DNA of 64,000 nt from Escherichia coli. GTDB lineage: Bacteria > Pseudomonadota > Gammaproteobacteria > Enterobacterales > Enterobacteriaceae. Position numbers and translations under genes: made by a program. Shown here in pieces: positions 8,758-18,133 of the stretch (its first letter is position 1; each line of letters begins with the position of its first letter). Below the pieces are notes generated by a model. It saw nothing but the letters and a program-made list of their open reading frames with translations, did no database searches and had not been told where the DNA came from. Location: contig NZ_AP027764.1 of the NCBI RefSeq assembly GCF_036503815.1, positions 1,674,001-1,738,000 of the forward strand, written 5' to 3'.

Positions 8758-10446
8758 ATGGGTAGTGAAAAAAAGGCGAAAGGCTGGCGGTTCTATGGTC
8801 TTGTAGGTTTTGGCGCAATAGTACTGCTTTCCGCTGGTGTCTGGGCATTGCAATATGCTGGTAGTGGGCCAGAAAAAACGTTGTCGCCGCTGGTGGTACA
8901 CAACAATCTGCAAATCGATCTCAATGAGCCGGATCTCTTTCTCGATAGCGACTCTCTAAGCCAGCTCCCCAAAGATCTTCTCACTATTCCTTTTCTTCAC
9001 GATGTTCTAAGCGAAGATTTCGTTTTTTATTATCAGAACCATGCCGACCGTCTGGGCATTGAAGGCAGCATTCGCCGCATTGTCTACGAACACGATCTCA
9101 CACTAAAAGATAAGCTCTTTTCGTCACTCTTAGATCAGCCCGCGCAGGCGGCGCTATGGCACGATAAACAAGGCCATCTTTCTCATTATATGGTGCTGAT
9201 CCAGCGAAGTGGTTTAAGCAAGCTGCTGGAGCCATTGCTGTTTGCCGCTACCAGCGACAGCCAGTTAAGTAAAACGGAAATCAGTAGTATTAAGCTAAAT
9301 AGTGAAACCATCCCGGTTTATCAGTTGCGCTATAACGGCAATAACGCCCTGATGTTCGCAACTTATCAGGACAAGATGCTGGTGTTTTCCAGCACGGACA
9401 TGCTGTTTAAAGATGATCAGCAGGATACCGAAGCCACGGCGATCGCAAGTGATTTGTTGAGCGGTAAAAAACGCTGGCAAGCCAGCTTTGGCCTGGAAGA
9501 GCGTACTGCCGAAAAAACGCCAGTACGCCAGCGCATCGTGGTCAGTGCAAATTTGCTGGGTTTTGGCTACCAGCGATTAATGCCTTCTTTTGCTGGTGTG
9601 CGCTTCGAAATGAGCAACGACGGCTGGCACAGTTTTCTGGCGTTAAATGATGAATCCGCAAGCGTAGATGCCAGTTTCGATTTTACGCCGGTATGGAACA
9701 GTATGCCTGCAGGGGCCAGCTTCTGTGTGGCGGTGCCTTATTCACATGGTATTGCTGAAGAGATGCTTTCCCACATCAGCCAGGAAAACGACAAGCTCAA
9801 CGGGGCGTTAGACGGTGCTGCGGGGCTGTGCTGGTATGAAGATTCAAAATTGCAAACTCCGCTGTTTGTCGGTCAGTTTGATGGCTCTGCCGAACAAGTG
9901 CAATTGCCAGGAAAACTGTTTACGCAAAATATTGGTGCGCTCGAAAGCAAAGCCGCAGAAGGTATATTGCCAGTAACCCAGACGCAGCAGGGCGAAGCGC
10001 AAATCTGGCGTCGCGAAGTGAGTTCCCGATACGGTCAGTATCCGAAAGCGCAGGCAGCGCAACCAGATCAATTAATGTCGGATTATTTTTTCCGCGTGTC
10101 GCTGGCGATGCAAAACAAGACGATGCTTTTCTCCCTCGATGACACGCTGGTCAATAACGCGTTGCAAACACTGAATAAAACCCGCCCGGCAATGGTGGAT
10201 GTGATACCCACTGAAGGCATTGTTCCGGTCTATATCAATCCACAAGGCGTGGCGAAACTGCTGCGTAACGAAACGCTGACCAGTCTGCCGAAGAATCTCG
10301 AACCGGTTTTTTATAACGCCGCACAAACTTTATTAATGCCGAAGCTGGACGCTTTATCTCAACAACCGCGTTATGTCATGAAGCTGGCCCAGATGGAACC
10401 CGGTGCCGCCTGGCAGTGGCTACCCATTACCTGGCAGCCACTATGA
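8758..10446 (+). CDS. yfaA: YfaA, membrane-anchored envelope protein (DUF2138), first gene of the yfa operon
   Basis: 562 residues of unknown function. One N-terminal transmembrane anchor (about residues 10-30, FYGLVGFGAIVLLSAGVW) is followed by a large, presumably periplasmic domain belonging to DUF2138. The ATG at 8758 is preferred: AAGGA at 8745-8749 lies 8 bp upstream, whereas the in-frame GTG at 8752 is only 2 bp from it. The stop overlaps the yfaT start (ATGA), so the two are translationally coupled. Homologues occur in alpha-2-macroglobulin operons such as the mag operon of Pseudomonas aeruginosa, which suggests a role alongside YfaS; the biochemical function is not known. Confidence 0.93.
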   Translation: MGSEKKAKGWRFYGLVGFGAIVLLSAGVWALQYAGSGPEKTLSPLVVHNNLQIDLNEPDLFLDSDSLSQLPKDLLTIPFLHDVLSEDFVFYYQNHADRLGIEGSIRRIVYEHDLTLKDKLFSSLLDQPAQAALWHDKQGHLSHYMVLIQRSGLSKLLEPLLFAATSDSQLSKTEISSIKLNSETIPVYQLRYNGNNALMFATYQDKMLVFSSTDMLFKDDQQDTEATAIASDLLSGKKRWQASFGLEERTAEKTPVRQRIVVSANLLGFGYQRLMPSFAGVRFEMSNDGWHSFLALNDESASVDASFDFTPVWNSMPAGASFCVAVPYSHGIAEEMLSHISQENDKLNGALDGAAGLCWYEDSKLQTPLFVGQFDGSAEQVQLPGKLFTQNIGALESKAAEGILPVTQTQQGEAQIWRREVSSRYGQYPKAQAAQPDQLMSDYFFRVSLAMQNKTMLFSLDDTLVNNALQTLNKTRPAMVDVIPTEGIVPVYINPQGVAKLLRNETLTSLPKNLEPVFYNAAQTLLMPKLDALSQQPRYVMKLAQMEPGAAWQWLPITWQPL

Positions 10447-11066
10447 GGCACGGGCTGCTGGCGCTGATTTGCTGGCTGTGTTGTGTTGTTGCTCATAGCG
10501 AAATGCTGAATGTCGAACAATCGGGGCTGTTTCGCGCCTGGTTTGTGCGTATTGCACAGGAACAGCTCCGCCAGGGGCCAAGTCCGCGCTGGTATCAGCA
10601 GGATTGTGCTGGCCTGGTGCGATTTTCGGCGAACGAGGCGCTGAAAGTTCACGACAGCAAATGGCTAAAAAGTAACGGTATAGCAAGTCAGTATTTGCCG
10701 CCTGAAATGACGCTAACACCTGAACAGCGTCAACTGGCGCAAAACTGGAATCAGGGGAACGGAAAAACCGGCCCCTATGTGACCGCGATTAATTTGATTC
10801 AGTACAACAGCCAATTTATTGGCCAGGACATAAACCAGGCGTTGCCTGGCGATATGATTTTTTTCGATCAGGGCGATGCCCAGCACTTAATGGTCTGGAT
10901 GGGGCGTTACGTCATCTACCACACCGGAAGCGCCACGAAAACTGACAACGGAATGCGCGCAGTCAGTCTGCAACAACTTATGACATGGAAGGACACCCGA
11001 TGGATACCCAACGATTCCAATCCCAATTTCATTGGCATTTATCGTTTAAATTTTCTGGCGCGATAG
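10443..11066 (+). CDS. yfaT: YfaT, secreted DUF1175 protein with NlpC/P60-like motifs
   Basis: 207 residues with an N-terminal signal peptide (residues 1 to about 18). It starts at the ATG inside the end of yfaA and overlaps yfaS by 67 bp. Family DUF1175 has no assigned activity. The sequence shows D54-C55-A-G-L-V, PGDMIFF (135-141), H148 in QHLMVW and H160 in YVIYHTG. This order (DCxGLV, GDxxFF, His, His) is the signature of NlpC/P60 cysteine peptidases that cut peptidoglycan stem peptides. The gene identification is firm; the peptidase assignment is my inference. Confidence 0.93.
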   Translation: MRHGLLALICWLCCVVAHSEMLNVEQSGLFRAWFVRIAQEQLRQGPSPRWYQQDCAGLVRFSANEALKVHDSKWLKSNGIASQYLPPEMTLTPEQRQLAQNWNQGNGKTGPYVTAINLIQYNSQFIGQDINQALPGDMIFFDQGDAQHLMVWMGRYVIYHTGSATKTDNGMRAVSLQQLMTWKDTRWIPNDSNPNFIGIYRLNFLAR

Positions 11067-14000
11067 CAGCGTGCTTGTGCCTGTCTCTTGTGGGAACAGG
11101 GCTTGCTAATGCTGATGATTCGCTTCCTTCCAGTAACTATGCGCCGCCCGCCGGGGGAACATTCTTTTTGCTCGCTGACAGCAGTTTTAGCAGCAGTGAA
11201 GAGGCGAAAGTGCGACTGGAAGCGCCGGGGCGTGATTATCGGCGTTACCAGATGGAAGAGTACGGCGGCGTGGACGTTCGCCTGTATCGTATTCCTGACC
11301 CGATGACATTTTTGCGCCAGCAGAAAAACCTGCATCGCATTGTGGTGCAACCGCAATATCTGGGCGACGGGCTGAACAATACGCTAACCTGGCTGTGGGA
11401 TAACTGGTATGGCAAATCTCGCCGTGTAATGCAGCGTACTTTCTCTTCTCAGTCACGGCAGAATGTGACTCAGGCGTTACCCGAATTACAGCTCGGTAAT
11501 GCCATTGTTAAACCTTCCCGTTATGTACAGAACAGCCAGTTTTCACCGCTGAAAAAATATCCACTGGTGGAACAGTTCCGCTATCCACTATGGCAGGCAA
11601 AACCGGTCGAGCCGCAGCAAGGGGTAAAACTGGAAGGCGCATCCAGCAATTTCATCTCGCCGCAGCCGGGCAACATCTATATTCCTCTCGGCAAACAAGA
11701 GCCAGGACTGTATCTCGTCGAAGCGATGGTCGGTGGGTATCGGGCAACGACGGTGGTGTTTGTCTCCGATACCGTGGCGCTTAGCAAAGTGTCAGGCAAC
11801 GAACTTCTGGTGTGGACTGCTGGCAAAAAACAGGGTGAAGCGAAGCCAGGCTCAGAGATCCTGTGGACTGACGGTCTTGGCGTGATGACTCGCGGTGTGA
11901 CCGATGACAGCGGTACCTTGCAGTTACAACATATATCGCCGGAACGTTCATACATTCTGGGTAAAGATGCAGAAGGCGGCGTTTTTGTCTCCGAGAATTT
12001 TTTCTACGAAAGTGAAATCTACAATACCCGCTTGTATATCTTTACTGATCGCCCGCTATATCGCGCAGGCGATCGTGTCGATGTTAAAGTGATGGGCCGC
12101 GAGTTCCACGATCCGTTGCATTCATCCCCTATCGTCAGCGCACCGGCGAAACTTTCAGTGCTGGATGCTAATGGCAGCCTGTTGCAAACCGTCAATGTCA
12201 CGCTGGATGCGCGTAATGGCGGGCAGGGGAGTTTCCGCCTGCCAGAAAATGCCGTTGCCGGAGGTTATGAATTACGTCTTGCTTACCGCAATCAGGTCTA
12301 TAGCAGTAGTTTTCGCGTAGCCAACTATATCAAGCCACATTTTGAGATTGGTTTAGCTCTCGACAAAAAAGAGTTCAAAACAGGCGAAGCGGTTAGCGGC
12401 AAACTGCAACTGCTTTACCCGGATGGCGAGCCGGTAAAAGATGCCCGCGTGCAGTTAAGTTTGCGCGCTCAGCAATTATCAATGGTCGGTAACGATTTGC
12501 GTTATGCCGGACGTTTCCCGGTGTCGCTGGAAGGCAGTGAAACGGTTTCCGACGATAATGGTCATGTGGCGTTAAATCTCCCCGCCGCCGATAAACCAAG
12601 CCGTTATTTGTTAACTGTCTCCGCCAGTGACGGCGCGGCGTATCGTGTCACCACCACCAAAGAGATCCTCATTGAACGTGGCCTGGCGCATTACACTTTG
12701 AGCACCGCCGCACAATACAGCAATAGCGGTGAATCGGTTGTTTTCCGTTATGCTGCGCTGGAATCTTCAAAACAGGTTCCTGTTACGTATGAGTGGTTGC
12801 GTCTGGAAGACCGCACGAGCCACAGCGGAGATCTACCTTCTGGCGGCAAATCCTTTACCGTCAATTTCGATAAACCAGGCAACTACAACCTGACGTTACG
12901 CGATAAAGACGGCTTAATTCTCGCCGGGTTAAGCCATGCCGTCAGCGGTAAGGGCAGCACGGCGCATACTGGTACGGTAGATATCGTGGCAGATAAAACG
13001 CTGTACCAGCCAGGCGAAACCGCGAAGATGCTGATTACCTTCCCGGAGCCAATTGATGAAGCGTTATTGACGCTGGAACGCGATCGCGTTGAACAGCAGT
13101 CGCTGCTATCGCATCCGGCAAACTGGCTGACGTTACAACGTTTAAACGATACCCAGTATGAAGCCCGCGTACCGGTGAGCAATTCCTTTGCGCCTAACAT
13201 CACTTTTTCGGTGCTGTATACCCGTAACGGTCAGTACAGTTTTCAGAACGCCGGGATCAAAGTTGCCGTTCCCCAGCTGGATATCCGGGTGAAAACGGAC
13301 AAAACCCATTACCAGCCTGGTGAACTGGTCAATGTCGAATTAACCTCGTCGCTGAAAGGTAAACCTGTTTCTGCTCAGCTAACGGTTGGTGTGGTCGATG
13401 AAATGATCTACGCACTGCAACCGGAAATCGCGCCAAATATCGGCAAATTTTTCTATCCGCTGGGGCGTAACAATGTGCGTACCAGCTCCAGCCTGTCATT
13501 TATCAGCTACGACCAGGCGCTCTCCAGTGAACCTGTTGCGCCTGGCGCGACTAACCGCAGCGAGCGGCGAGTGAAAATGCTGGAACGTCCACGGCGTGAA
13601 GAGGTGGATACCGCTGCCTGGATGCCGTCACTCACAACCGATAAACAAGGCAAAGCGTATTTCACGTTCCTGATGCCTGATTCATTAACCCGCTGGCGCA
13701 TCACCGCGCGTGGGATGAACGGCGATGGGCTGGTCGGGCAGGGGCGTGCTTATTTGCGTTCGGAAAAAAATCTCTACATGAAGTGGAGTATGCCAACGGT
13801 ATATCGCATGGGTGACAAACCGGCGGCAGGACTGTTTATCTTCAGTCAGCAGGATAACGAACCGGTGGCGCTGGTGACTAAATTTTCAGGCGCGGAGGGG
13901 CGTCAGACGCTTACGTTGCATAAAGGGGCGAATTATATTTCGCTGACGCAGAATATTCAGCAATCTGGCTTGTTAAGTGCAGAACTGCAACAAAATGGGC

Positions 14001-15604
14001 AAGTGCAGGACAGTATTAGTACAAAACTGTCTTTTGTGGATAACAGCTGGCCCATTGAACAGCAGAAAAACGTCATGCTCGGCGGTGGCGATAACGCGCT
14101 GATGTTGCCCGAGCAGGCGAGCAATATCCGGTTGCAAAGTAGTGAAACGCCGCAGGAGATTTTCCGTAACAATCTTGATGCGTTAGTCGATGAACCGTGG
14201 GGTGGCGTGATCAACACCGGTAGCCGTCTGATCCCGCTCAGTCTCGCCTGGCGTTCACTTGCCGATCATCAAAGTGCCGCCGCTAACGACATTCGTCAGA
14301 TGATTCAGGATAACCGTTTGCGGCTGATGCAACTGGCGGGGCCAGGAGCGCGCTTTACCTGGTGGGGTGAAGATGGCAATGGCGACGCATTCCTCACGGC
14401 ATGGGCATGGTACGCCGACTGGCAGGCCAGCCAGGCGCTCGGCGTAACGCAACAACCGGAATACTGGCAGCATATGCTCGACAGCTACGCGGAGCAGGCG
14501 GATAACATGCCGTTATTGCATCGGGCGCTGGTGCTGGCGTGGGCGCAGGAGATGAATCTGCCGTGCAAAACGTTGTTGAAAGGGTTGGATGAAGCTATCG
14601 CCCGGCGCGGAACTAAAACTAAAGATTTCTCTGAGGCAGACACCAGCGATATCAATGACAGCCTGATCCTCGATACACCTGAATCTCCACTGGCAGATGC
14701 GGTGGCAAACGTCTTAACCATGACGTTGCTGAAAAAAGCGCAGTTGAAGTCCACTGTGATGCCACAGGTTCAGCAATATGCGTGGGATAAAGCGGCAAAC
14801 AGCAATCAGCCGCTGGCGCACACGGTTGTGCTGCTCAATAGCGGTGGCGACGCCACCCAGGCTGCCGCTATTTTAAGTGGTTTAACCGCTGAGCAATCCA
14901 CCATTGAGCGCGCGCTGGCAATGAACTGGCTGGCGAAATATATGGCGACGATGCCTCCGGTTACGTTACCTGCTCCTGCGGGCGCATGGGCCAAACATAA
15001 GTTAACCGGAGGGGGTGAATACTGGCGTTGGGTTGGTCAGGGCGTGCCGGACATTCTCTCTTTTGGTGACGAATTACCGCCGCAAAACGTGCAGGTTCGC
15101 TGGCGTGAACCGGCAAAAACGGCTCAACAAAGTAACATTCCGGTGACCGTTGAACGACAGTTGTATCGGCTTATCCCGGGTGAAGAGGATATGAACTTTA
15201 CCTTACAGCCTGTCAACAGCAATGAGATTGACAGCGATGCGCTGTATCTCGATGAAATCACACTTACCAGCGAGCAAGATGCTGCTCTGCGCTACGGCCA
15301 GGTAGAAGTACCGCTGCCGCCGGGAGCCGATGTTGAGCGTACAACCTGGGGCATTTCGGTCAATAAACCGAACGCCGGAAAACAGCAAGGACAACTGCTG
15401 GAAAAAGCGCGCAATGAAATGGGCGAACTGGCCTATATGGTGCCGGTAAAAGAACTGACGGGAACGGTCACCTTCCGCCATTTGCTGCGTTTCTCGCAAA
15501 AAGGGCAATTCGTTCTGCCGCCTGCCCGTTATGTGCGTTCCTATGCACCTGCACAGCAAAGTGTTGCAGCAGGGAGCGAATGGACCGGGATGCAGGTGAA
15601 ATAA
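11000..15604 (+). CDS. yfaS: YfaS, alpha-2-macroglobulin-family envelope protein (intact)
   Basis: Bacterial alpha-2-macroglobulins are large periplasmic proteins thought to trap foreign proteases. YfaS has 1534 residues from the ATG at 11000. An N-terminal signal peptide ends near GLANADD. MG-type beta-sandwich domains follow (for example RLYIFTDRPLYRAGDRVDVK and the KTHYQPGELVNVEL macroglobulin motif). The A2M domain includes WMPSLTTDKQGKAYFTFLMPDSLTRWR, here named only by its residues near 850-880. The thioester motif CxEQ of the other E. coli homologue (YfhM) is absent: the only cysteine outside the signal region is in LPCKTLL, so it cannot form the covalent thioester trap. The frame is open throughout; I recall the K-12 copy as annotated disrupted. 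The gene overlaps yfaT and abuts yfaQ. Confidence 0.95.
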   Translation: MDTQRFQSQFHWHLSFKFSGAIAACLCLSLVGTGLANADDSLPSSNYAPPAGGTFFLLADSSFSSSEEAKVRLEAPGRDYRRYQMEEYGGVDVRLYRIPDPMTFLRQQKNLHRIVVQPQYLGDGLNNTLTWLWDNWYGKSRRVMQRTFSSQSRQNVTQALPELQLGNAIVKPSRYVQNSQFSPLKKYPLVEQFRYPLWQAKPVEPQQGVKLEGASSNFISPQPGNIYIPLGKQEPGLYLVEAMVGGYRATTVVFVSDTVALSKVSGNELLVWTAGKKQGEAKPGSEILWTDGLGVMTRGVTDDSGTLQLQHISPERSYILGKDAEGGVFVSENFFYESEIYNTRLYIFTDRPLYRAGDRVDVKVMGREFHDPLHSSPIVSAPAKLSVLDANGSLLQTVNVTLDARNGGQGSFRLPENAVAGGYELRLAYRNQVYSSSFRVANYIKPHFEIGLALDKKEFKTGEAVSGKLQLLYPDGEPVKDARVQLSLRAQQLSMVGNDLRYAGRFPVSLEGSETVSDDNGHVALNLPAADKPSRYLLTVSASDGAAYRVTTTKEILIERGLAHYTLSTAAQYSNSGESVVFRYAALESSKQVPVTYEWLRLEDRTSHSGDLPSGGKSFTVNFDKPGNYNLTLRDKDGLILAGLSHAVSGKGSTAHTGTVDIVADKTLYQPGETAKMLITFPEPIDEALLTLERDRVEQQSLLSHPANWLTLQRLNDTQYEARVPVSNSFAPNITFSVLYTRNGQYSFQNAGIKVAVPQLDIRVKTDKTHYQPGELVNVELTSSLKGKPVSAQLTVGVVDEMIYALQPEIAPNIGKFFYPLGRNNVRTSSSLSFISYDQALSSEPVAPGATNRSERRVKMLERPRREEVDTAAWMPSLTTDKQGKAYFTFLMPDSLTRWRITARGMNGDGLVGQGRAYLRSEKNLYMKWSMPTVYRMGDKPAAGLFIFSQQDNEPVALVTKFSGAEGRQTLTLHKGANYISLTQNIQQSGLLSAELQQNGQVQDSISTKLSFVDNSWPIEQQKNVMLGGGDNALMLPEQASNIRLQSSETPQEIFRNNLDALVDEPWGGVINTGSRLIPLSLAWRSLADHQSAAANDIRQMIQDNRLRLMQLAGPGARFTWWGEDGNGDAFLTAWAWYADWQASQALGVTQQPEYWQHMLDSYAEQADNMPLLHRALVLAWAQEMNLPCKTLLKGLDEAIARRGTKTKDFSEADTSDINDSLILDTPESPLADAVANVLTMTLLKKAQLKSTVMPQVQQYAWDKAANSNQPLAHTVVLLNSGGDATQAAAILSGLTAEQSTIERALAMNWLAKYMATMPPVTLPAPAGAWAKHKLTGGGEYWRWVGQGVPDILSFGDELPPQNVQVRWREPAKTAQQSNIPVTVERQLYRLIPGEEDMNFTLQPVNSNEIDSDALYLDEITLTSEQDAALRYGQVEVPLPPGADVERTTWGISVNKPNAGKQQGQLLEKARNEMGELAYMVPVKELTGTVTFRHLLRFSQKGQFVLPPARYVRSYAPAQQSVAAGSEWTGMQVK

Positions 15605-17254
15605 GTGAACTGGCACAGAATCGTCTGGCTATTGGCGTTGGTTACTCTGCCAACGCTGGCGGAGGAAACGCCGTTACAACTGGCGCTGCGGGGCGCGCAA
15701 CACGATCAACTGTATCAGCTGTCGTCATCAGGCGTGACCAAAGTCTCGGCATTACCTGACACGCTCACCACGCCATTAGGGAGTTTGTGGAAACTGTATG
15801 TTTACGCCTGGCTGGAGGATACCCATCAACCAGAGCAGCCCTACCAGTGTCGCGGAAACTCCCCGGAAGAGGTTTATTGTTGTCAGGCTGGGGAGAGCAT
15901 AACGCGCGATACCGCGCTGGTACGCTCATGTGGACTCTATTTTGCGCCGCAACGGTTGCATATTGGTGCAGATGTTTGGGGGCAATACTGGCAACAGCGT
16001 CAGGCACCTGCGTGGTTAGCGTCTCTTCCGACGCTGAAGCCAGAAACCTCGGTAACGGTTAAATCGCTGCTTGATTCATTAGCGACGTTACCCGCGCAAA
16101 ACAAAGCTCAGGAAATCTTACTGGATGTGGTGCTGGACGAGGCGAAAATCGGTGTCGCATCCATGCTCGGTAGTCGGGTAAGGGTGAAAACCTGGAGCTG
16201 GTTTGCCGATGATGAGCAGGAAATCCGTCAGGGTGGTTTTGCCGGCTGGTTAACCGATGGTACACCGCTGTGGGTTACTGGCAGTGGCACCAGCAAAACG
16301 GTACTGACCCGTTATGCGACGGTGCTTAATCGGGTATTGCCAGTGCCGACGCAAGTTGCCAGTGGGCAATGTGTAGAGGTGGAGCTGTTTGCCCGTTATC
16401 CGCTGAAGAAAATCACGGCGGAAAAGAGTACGACAGCAGTAAAACCCGGCGTACTTAATGGGCGCTATCGTGTGACGTTTGCCAATGGTAACCACATTAC
16501 GTTTGTCAGCCACGGTGAGACGACCTTACTGACAGAAAAGGGCAAACTGAAATTGCAGTCGCATCTTGATCGTGAAGAGTACGTTGCCAGAGTACTGGAT
16601 CGCGAGGCGAAAAGTACGCCCCCTGAGGCAGCGAAAGCTATGACCGTGGCGATTCGCACTTTCTTACAGCAAAACGCCAATCGGGAAGGCGATTGCCTGA
16701 ACATCCCCGACAGCAGTGCCACGCAGCGTGTTTCTGCTTCGCCAGCTACCACGGGGGCGCGAATGATGACCGCCTGGACGCAGGATCTCATCTATGCGGG
16801 CGACCCGGTCCATTATCACGGCAGTCGCGCTACCGAAGGGACGCTTTCCTGGAGGCAAGCCACCGCCCAGGCGGGGCAGGGAGAGCGTTACGATCAGATA
16901 CTCGCGTTTGCTTATCCCGACAATAGCCTTAGCCGCTGGGGAGCGCCGCGCTCAACCTGCCAGTTATTACCCAAAGCGAAAGCCTGGCTGGCGAAAAAAA
17001 TGCCGCAGTGGCGGCGTATGTTACAAGGCGAGACGGGGTACAACGAACCAGACGTGTTTGCGGTCTGTCGTTTAGTCTCAGGTTTCCCCTATACCGATCG
17101 GCAGCAGAAACGGCTGTTTATTCGTAACTTCTTTACGCTTCAGGATCGGCTGGATTTAACCCATGAGTATCTGCACCTGGCCTTTGATGGTTATCCCACC
17201 GGGCTTGATGAGAACTATATCGAAACGCTGACCCGACAATTATTAATGGACTAA
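15605..17254 (+). CDS. yfaQ: YfaQ, secreted DUF2300 protein with PBP-like, SpoIID-like and HExxH motifs
   Basis: 549 residues, GTG start directly after the yfaS stop, signal peptide at residues 1-19. It is annotated in the family only as DUF2300. Motifs I can see: S60-L-W-K63 in TPLGSLWKL (SxxK of penicillin-binding enzymes); RDTALVRSCG (101-110), in the position and style of the SxN motif; and VRVKTW (192-197), followed by GGFAGWLTDGTPLWV, like a degenerate KTG strand. At about 318-420 there is a SpoIID-like stretch (LDREEYVARVLDRE, EAAKAMTVAIRTF). Near the C-terminus lies H520-E-Y-L-H524, a zinc-protease HExxH motif. These suggest a composite cell-wall/peptidase protein; the functional reading is inference. 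It is third in order after yfaT and yfaS. Confidence 0.92.
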   Translation: MNWHRIVWLLALVTLPTLAEETPLQLALRGAQHDQLYQLSSSGVTKVSALPDTLTTPLGSLWKLYVYAWLEDTHQPEQPYQCRGNSPEEVYCCQAGESITRDTALVRSCGLYFAPQRLHIGADVWGQYWQQRQAPAWLASLPTLKPETSVTVKSLLDSLATLPAQNKAQEILLDVVLDEAKIGVASMLGSRVRVKTWSWFADDEQEIRQGGFAGWLTDGTPLWVTGSGTSKTVLTRYATVLNRVLPVPTQVASGQCVEVELFARYPLKKITAEKSTTAVKPGVLNGRYRVTFANGNHITFVSHGETTLLTEKGKLKLQSHLDREEYVARVLDREAKSTPPEAAKAMTVAIRTFLQQNANREGDCLNIPDSSATQRVSASPATTGARMMTAWTQDLIYAGDPVHYHGSRATEGTLSWRQATAQAGQGERYDQILAFAYPDNSLSRWGAPRSTCQLLPKAKAWLAKKMPQWRRMLQGETGYNEPDVFAVCRLVSGFPYTDRQQKRLFIRNFFTLQDRLDLTHEYLHLAFDGYPTGLDENYIETLTRQLLMD

Positions 17255-17258
17255 TGCT

Positions 17259-18035
17259 ATGCGAAAGATTTTTTTTCCGTTGTTACTGGTGGCGCTTTCG
17301 CCTGTCGCTCACAGTGAAGGTGTACAGGAAGTCGAGATTGATGCACCGCTCTCTGGCTGGCATCCTGCGGATGGTGAAGATGCCAGCTTTTCACAATCGA
17401 TCAATTACCCCGCGTCGTCCGTCAACATGGCAGATGATCAAAATATCTCAGCGCAGATCCGCGGCAAAATAAAGAATTATGCGGCGGCGGGTAAAGTTCA
17501 GCAGGGCCGGTTGGTGGTCAACGGTGCCAGTATGCCGCAGAGAATTGAATCCGATGGTTCATTTGCACGCCCTTATATTTTCACTGAAGGCAGCAACAGC
17601 GTGCAGGTCATCAGCCCAGATGGGCGAAGTCGACAAAAAATGCAGTTTTACTCAACGCCGGGGGCTGGAGTGATTCGCGCGCGTTTACGGCTGGTTCTCT
17701 CGTGGGATACGGACAATACCGACCTCGATCTTCATGTTGTCACGCCGGATGGTGAACACGCCTGGTACGGTAACACGGTGCTGAAAAACAGTGGTGCACT
17801 GGATATGGATGTCACGACGGGGTACGGACCCGAGATTTTCGCCATGCCAGCGCCAGTTCACGGCCGTTATCAGGTGTATATCAACTACTATGGCGGACGC
17901 AGCGAAACGGAATTGACGACCGCCCAACTGACGTTGATCACCGATGAAGGATCGGTTAATGAGAAACAGGAAACATTTATTGTACCGATGCGTAATGCTG
18001 GCGAACTGACGCTGGTGAAAAGTTTTGACTGGTGA
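17259..18035 (+). CDS. yfaP: YfaP, secreted DUF2135 protein
   Basis: 258 residues with a signal peptide (MRKIFFPLLLVALSPVAHS). The C-terminal half is a DUF2135 domain with aspartate-rich motifs (WDTDNTDLDLHV, TPDGEHAWYGN, TTGYGPEIF), a pattern suggesting a beta-sandwich with a bound cation. It starts 4 bp after yfaQ and is the last gene of the yfaATSQP operon. Function unknown; DUF2135 genes accompany alpha-2-macroglobulin operons in other bacteria, so a role with YfaS is likely. Confidence 0.92.
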   Translation: MRKIFFPLLLVALSPVAHSEGVQEVEIDAPLSGWHPADGEDASFSQSINYPASSVNMADDQNISAQIRGKIKNYAAAGKVQQGRLVVNGASMPQRIESDGSFARPYIFTEGSNSVQVISPDGRSRQKMQFYSTPGAGVIRARLRLVLSWDTDNTDLDLHVVTPDGEHAWYGNTVLKNSGALDMDVTTGYGPEIFAMPAPVHGRYQVYINYYGGRSETELTTAQLTLITDEGSVNEKQETFIVPMRNAGELTLVKSFDW

Positions 18036-18089
18036 GCCATCCTTTCACACAACCTGGCTCTCTCTTTTTTCAGATAAGACTGCTGGGCG

Positions 18090-18133
18090 ATCTGCCGACG
18101 CCAGGATATAACCATTAACAAGCGTCGGCAGAT
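18090..18133. terminator. 12-bp perfect inverted repeat after yfaP
   Basis: ATCTGCCGACGC (18090-18101) and its exact complement GCGTCGGCAGAT (18122-18133) around a 20-nt loop, 55 bp after the yfaP stop. There is no T run directly after the stem (ATTGGTCATTTCTTG), so terminator function is uncertain. It lies where the ato operon sits in K-12. Confidence 0.45.

Noticed and set aside
18090..18133. Scar of a mobile element at the missing ato operon
   Set aside because: There is only an inverted repeat; no target duplication, transposase fragment or direct repeats could be seen, so I describe it only as a hairpin.
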